A stretch of 25,269 bases of DNA from a virus. A program made the translations under genes and the position numbers. The notes below the pieces were generated by a model. It saw only the letters and a program-made list of their open reading frames with translations. It was not told the DNA's origin and did not search any database. Within the stretch, counting starts at the first letter, position 1, and each line of letters begins with the position of its first letter. The stretch lies in IMG/VR virus record IMGVR_UViG_3300021964_000478, positions 1 to 25,269 of that record. One strand, 5' to 3'. Shown here piece after piece: positions 23,440 to 25,269 of this stretch.

Positions 23440-23859
23440 ATGAGCGCGATAACCACCGGACGCATCGGCGAATATATCGCCGCAGCCGTCTGTGAGTTAC
23501 ATGGCTGGAAAACTGTCATCTGCCCCATCGCTGGGTTTGATATGATCGTGACCAGAGGCTCCAAAATATACAGATGCCAGGTCAAAGCCTCATCATTTCA
23601 TGAGCCGGATGGCAGTCGCTACAAAGAAGGCAAATTGCAGTGGCATTTTGGCATCGGCGGCGACAAACATTTCCCCACAATAGATGACTATGACTTTGCG
23701 GCCTGCGTTAGCATCCCCCACCGCCGTTGTCATTTTATCCCAATCGAAAACATCAAGACGATCACAATGTCTCGTTCCGGGACGATTTTTCACGACATGA
23801 ATATTGAAAGCACAACTTTCAATGAAACAATGGAGATTTTGAATGAGCGCACTTCCTAA
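23440..23859 (+). CDS. PD-(D/E)XK-like nuclease
   Basis: 139 residues from the ATG at 23440. Residues Glu11 (GRIGEYIAAA), Asp34 (AGFDMIV) and Gln47-x-Lys49 (RCQVKAS) give the E...D...QxK arrangement of PD-(D/E)XK nucleases of the small Holliday-junction-resolvase-like group. It should cleave DNA; substrate unknown. It is unexpectedly placed between a holin-like gene and the TSCPD-like gene, near lysozyme. A protective role against host or competing DNA, or a mobile-endonuclease origin, is possible. The ribosome site is poor, and the end overlaps the next gene by 17 bases. Confidence 0.75.
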   Translation: MSAITTGRIGEYIAAAVCELHGWKTVICPIAGFDMIVTRGSKIYRCQVKASSFHEPDGSRYKEGKLQWHFGIGGDKHFPTIDDYDFAACVSIPHRRCHFIPIENIKTITMSRSGTIFHDMNIESTTFNETMEILNERTS

Positions 23860-24067
23860 TCGGCGGCCTTGCATTTCGCAAGATATTGGAGAGGGCATGG
23901 TCGTAACGGTTAGCTATCACCCGCAGACAAGTGAGGCGGTTGAGGTGTTCTTAACAGGGCGTGGGCATAAGGCAAGTGACAGCCCGATGACTGACGCACT
24001 TTATGAGCTTGGGGTGAAGGCCAGCAAACTGATGCAGAGGGATTTTGAAGATGACGAAGTTGCTTGA
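23843..24067 (+). CDS. Small TSCPD-like protein
   Basis: 74 residues from the ATG at 23843, with GGAG 8 bases upstream. Sequence: SALPNRRPC, then IGEGMVVTVSYHPQTSEAVE with EVFLTGRGHKASDS. The LP-RRPC start and V-V-x-P-x-T/G-x-x-x-EVF-x-G pattern match my memory of TSCPD-type small proteins in Rhodobacterales phages and gene transfer agents. TSCPD is an accessory module of vitamin B12-dependent ribonucleotide reductases; alone its function is unclear. It overlaps the lysozyme start by 17 bases. Confidence 0.62.
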   Translation: MSALPNRRPCISQDIGEGMVVTVSYHPQTSEAVEVFLTGRGHKASDSPMTDALYELGVKASKLMQRDFEDDEVA

Positions 24068-24470
24068 ACTTATCAAACATCATGAGGGCGTTGTCAAACA
24101 CGCCTATCAGGACTCGATGTCATACTGGACTATCGGCTGCGGTCGCCTGATCGATGAGCGCAAAAACGGTGGCCTGTCAGATGATGAGATTGATTATTTG
24201 TTAGCCAACGATGTGCAGCGATGTGAGGCGGAGGCGGTCACCTACCCCTTCTATGCAAAAATGGATGAGGCGCGTAAGGCTGTCATCATTTCGATGCTTT
24301 TTAATTTGGGGAAGCCCAACTTTGACAAGTTTCAAAACATGCAGGCAGCGCTGTTGGTCGGCGACTACAATCTGGCGGCAAACGAAATGTTGAACTCGTT
24401 GTGGGCGCAACAGGTCGGGCATCGTGCAAACGAGCTTTCAAAGATGATGCGGACAGGGGTCTGGAAATGA
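24051..24470 (+). CDS. Endolysin, T4-type lysozyme (GH24)
   Basis: 139 residues from the ATG at 24051 (a TTG at 24045 is in frame). The active-site pattern aligns with T4 lysozyme E11-D20-T26: Glu12 in KHHEGV, Asp21 in YQDSMS, Thr27 in YWTIGCG. It hydrolyses the NAM-NAG bond of peptidoglycan. The N-terminus is not a signal peptide, so export depends on a holin. It is overlapped at its end by the start of the holin gene. Short for the family but complete. Confidence 0.93.
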   Translation: MTKLLELIKHHEGVVKHAYQDSMSYWTIGCGRLIDERKNGGLSDDEIDYLLANDVQRCEAEAVTYPFYAKMDEARKAVIISMLFNLGKPNFDKFQNMQAALLVGDYNLAANEMLNSLWAQQVGHRANELSKMMRTGVWK

Positions 24471-24679
24471 GTGTCGAGAGCGTTGCGCGTAAAATGCTGG
24501 AGCTTCGCATCTTGCCGCGATTTATGATGGTCACGATGACGCTGGTTTACATCCGGTGCATTGAGTGGGCGTTGGCGATGCCAGACTTGTCTACGCAGCA
24601 GGCCAGCCTCATCAGCGTCGTCACCGGTGCCATGACCGGATCGCTGGCTGTATGGCTTCAGAGCGAGAAACCGCAATGA
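24467..24679 (+). CDS. Holin-like two-TM protein
   Basis: 70 residues from the ATG at 24467, with an ATGA overlap with the lysozyme stop. Two hydrophobic segments at about 18-36 (RFMMVTMTLVYIRCIEWAL) and 44-64 (QQASLISVVTGAMTGSLAVW), with charged ends. Size, topology and linkage to lysozyme support a holin. Related small proteins with LRILPRFMM occur in marine phages as I recall. It ends in an ATGA overlap with the next gene. Confidence 0.78.
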   Translation: MSVESVARKMLELRILPRFMMVTMTLVYIRCIEWALAMPDLSTQQASLISVVTGAMTGSLAVWLQSEKPQ

Positions 24680-25020
24680 TCCAGCTTCTTGGTGTTGTGG
24701 GGAGCCTTGCTCAGACTTTTCTTGAGGGTAAGGTCGAAAAAGAAAAGGCCAAGTCAGAGATCATGAAAACTGCTGCCCAGCACGACAGCAAATGGGAACT
24801 GATCATGGCAGAGTCCACGAAGGGATCTTGGAAAGATGAGATCATCACAGTGGCGGTTTTGACGCCTTGTGTTTTGTCATTCATTCCGGGCATGGAGCAT
24901 GTCGTCAAAGAGGGGTTTGAGCGGCTGAACGAGTTGCCGGATTGGTATCAGAACATTTTATACGTCACAATTTTGGCTGGGCTGGGGTTGAAAGGACTCG
25001 ATAAATTTAGGCGCAAATAG
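24676..25020 (+). CDS. Holin of 3TMs, gene-transfer-agent type
   Basis: 114 residues from the ATG at 24676 (ATGA). A weakly hydrophobic N-terminus (residues 1-15) is followed by a charged helix, the hallmark SWKDE (residues 51-55), a hydrophobic segment 57-72 (IITVAVLTPCVLSF) and another at 92-107 (QNILYVTILAGLGLKG). This is the pattern of the GTA_holin_3TM family linked to release of gene transfer agents in alphaproteobacteria. It is the last gene before the attachment-like region. Confidence 0.86.
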   Translation: MIQLLGVVGSLAQTFLEGKVEKEKAKSEIMKTAAQHDSKWELIMAESTKGSWKDEIITVAVLTPCVLSFIPGMEHVVKEGFERLNELPDWYQNILYVTILAGLGLKGLDKFRRK

Positions 25021-25033
25021 CGACTCGAGTCGC
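25020..25033. repeat. Perfect 14-bp palindrome
   Basis: GCGACTCGAGTCGC is perfectly self-complementary and starts at the last base of the holin stop codon. The half GAGTCG recurs at 25101-25106 next to the third TTTCCACA element. It may bind a protein. Confidence 0.75.
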
Positions 25034-25036
25034 AAA

Positions 25037-25101
25037 TTTCCACATAGTTTCCACACGTCGTCAGGCTCACGGGGGGATGTCTACACTGTTTCCACACGTC
25101 G
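25037..25101 (+). repeat. Three TTTCCACA repeats, candidate integrase arm sites
   Basis: TTTCCACA occurs at 25037-25044; the longer unit GTTTCCACACGTCG occurs at 25047-25060 and 25088-25101. The first two are 11 bp apart (one helical turn). Clustered direct repeats beside a tRNA-derived core fit arm-type sites of a tyrosine integrase; this is inference because no integrase is in the window. Confidence 0.6.
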
Positions 25102-25113
25102 AGTCGACCCGCA

Positions 25114-25130
25114 GAAAACCGCCAGTTTTC
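25114..25130. repeat. Hairpin next to the tRNA fragment
   Basis: GAAAAC (25114-25119) pairs with GTTTTC (25125-25130) around CGCCA. It occupies the place where the tRNA D arm should be and ends exactly where the tRNA match starts. Confidence 0.6.
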
Positions 25131-25181
<51 letters not shown>

Positions 25182-25208
25182 ATAGTTATATATTACAAAA
25201 ATTTACCA

Positions 25209-25241
25209 GGTCGCAACTCTTAGGAGTTGCGGCCTTTTTTT
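25209..25241 (+). terminator. Rho-independent terminator after the tRNA fragment
   Basis: GGTCGCAACTC (25209-25219) pairs with GAGTTGCGGCC (25224-25234) around TTAG, 11 bp with one T-G pair, followed by seven T (25235-25241). It is the expected end of the tRNA-fMet transcript. Confidence 0.92.
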
Positions 25242-25265
25242 GTGTCTTATACCCTCCTTTGTGTC
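25239..25265 (+). repeat. TTTGTGTC direct repeat right of the tRNA fragment
   Basis: TTTGTGTC occurs at 25239-25246 and 25258-25265; the second continues as CCACA. It may be part of another set of arm-type sites, or host sequence. The window ends here. Confidence 0.45.
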
Positions 25266-25269
25266 CACA

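Overview
The window is phage DNA, most likely the right-hand end of a temperate podovirus-like genome or prophage of an alphaproteobacterium, plausibly marine. Four things point there: an almost unbroken plus-strand series of tightly overlapping packaging, capsid, connector, tail and lysis genes; a 3' half of an initiator tRNA-Met at the right edge whose arms match alphaproteobacterial tRNA-fMet as I remember it; a 3-TM holin of the gene-transfer-agent type with the SWKDE motif; and several small proteins of kinds I associate with marine alphaproteobacterial phages. No integrase, repressor or replication gene is in view, so the temperate lifestyle rests on the attachment-site-like sequence alone.

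Layout. 1-1620: 5'-truncated ParB-domain DNA methyltransferase overlapping a terminase small subunit. 1621-1796: intergenic DNA with a hairpin, a direct repeat and two C9 tracts. 1797-3713: small Cys-containing protein, terminase large subunit, small acidic protein. 3710-4136: two small minus-strand genes, one of only 52 codons, meeting the plus-strand series tail to tail. 4137-4234: divergent AT-rich control region. 4235-5002: four very small basic or Cys-rich proteins, including two neighbours with the same Cys4 spacing. 4983-10484: portal, two or three accessory virion proteins, scaffold-like protein and SU10-type major capsid protein, closed by a strong terminator. 10547-14740: connector, head-completion and tail genes, including a P22 gp10-like candidate and a GNAT-like candidate. 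14742-19007: three large Gly/Ala/Gln-rich proteins that are probably ejected internal virion proteins. 19020-22722: two fibre proteins and a tail-assembly-chaperone-like protein. 22728-25020: lysis region with four small membrane proteins, a T4-type lysozyme, a PD-(D/E)XK-like nuclease and a TSCPD-like small protein. 25020-25269: palindrome, repeated TTTCCACA elements, tRNA-fMet 3' half and terminator, interpreted as an attachment site.

How the genes work together: the terminase pair and SU10-type portal fill a capsid built from scaffold and major capsid protein. Adaptor and stabilisation proteins close the head, internal proteins would form the DNA-ejection apparatus, a LamG/SPRY-type fibre recognises the host, and lysozyme plus holins release progeny. 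The least understood parts are the minus-strand two-gene island, the twin Cys4 microproteins and the nuclease in the lysis region. All family names are assigned by reading the translated sequence, with no database search.
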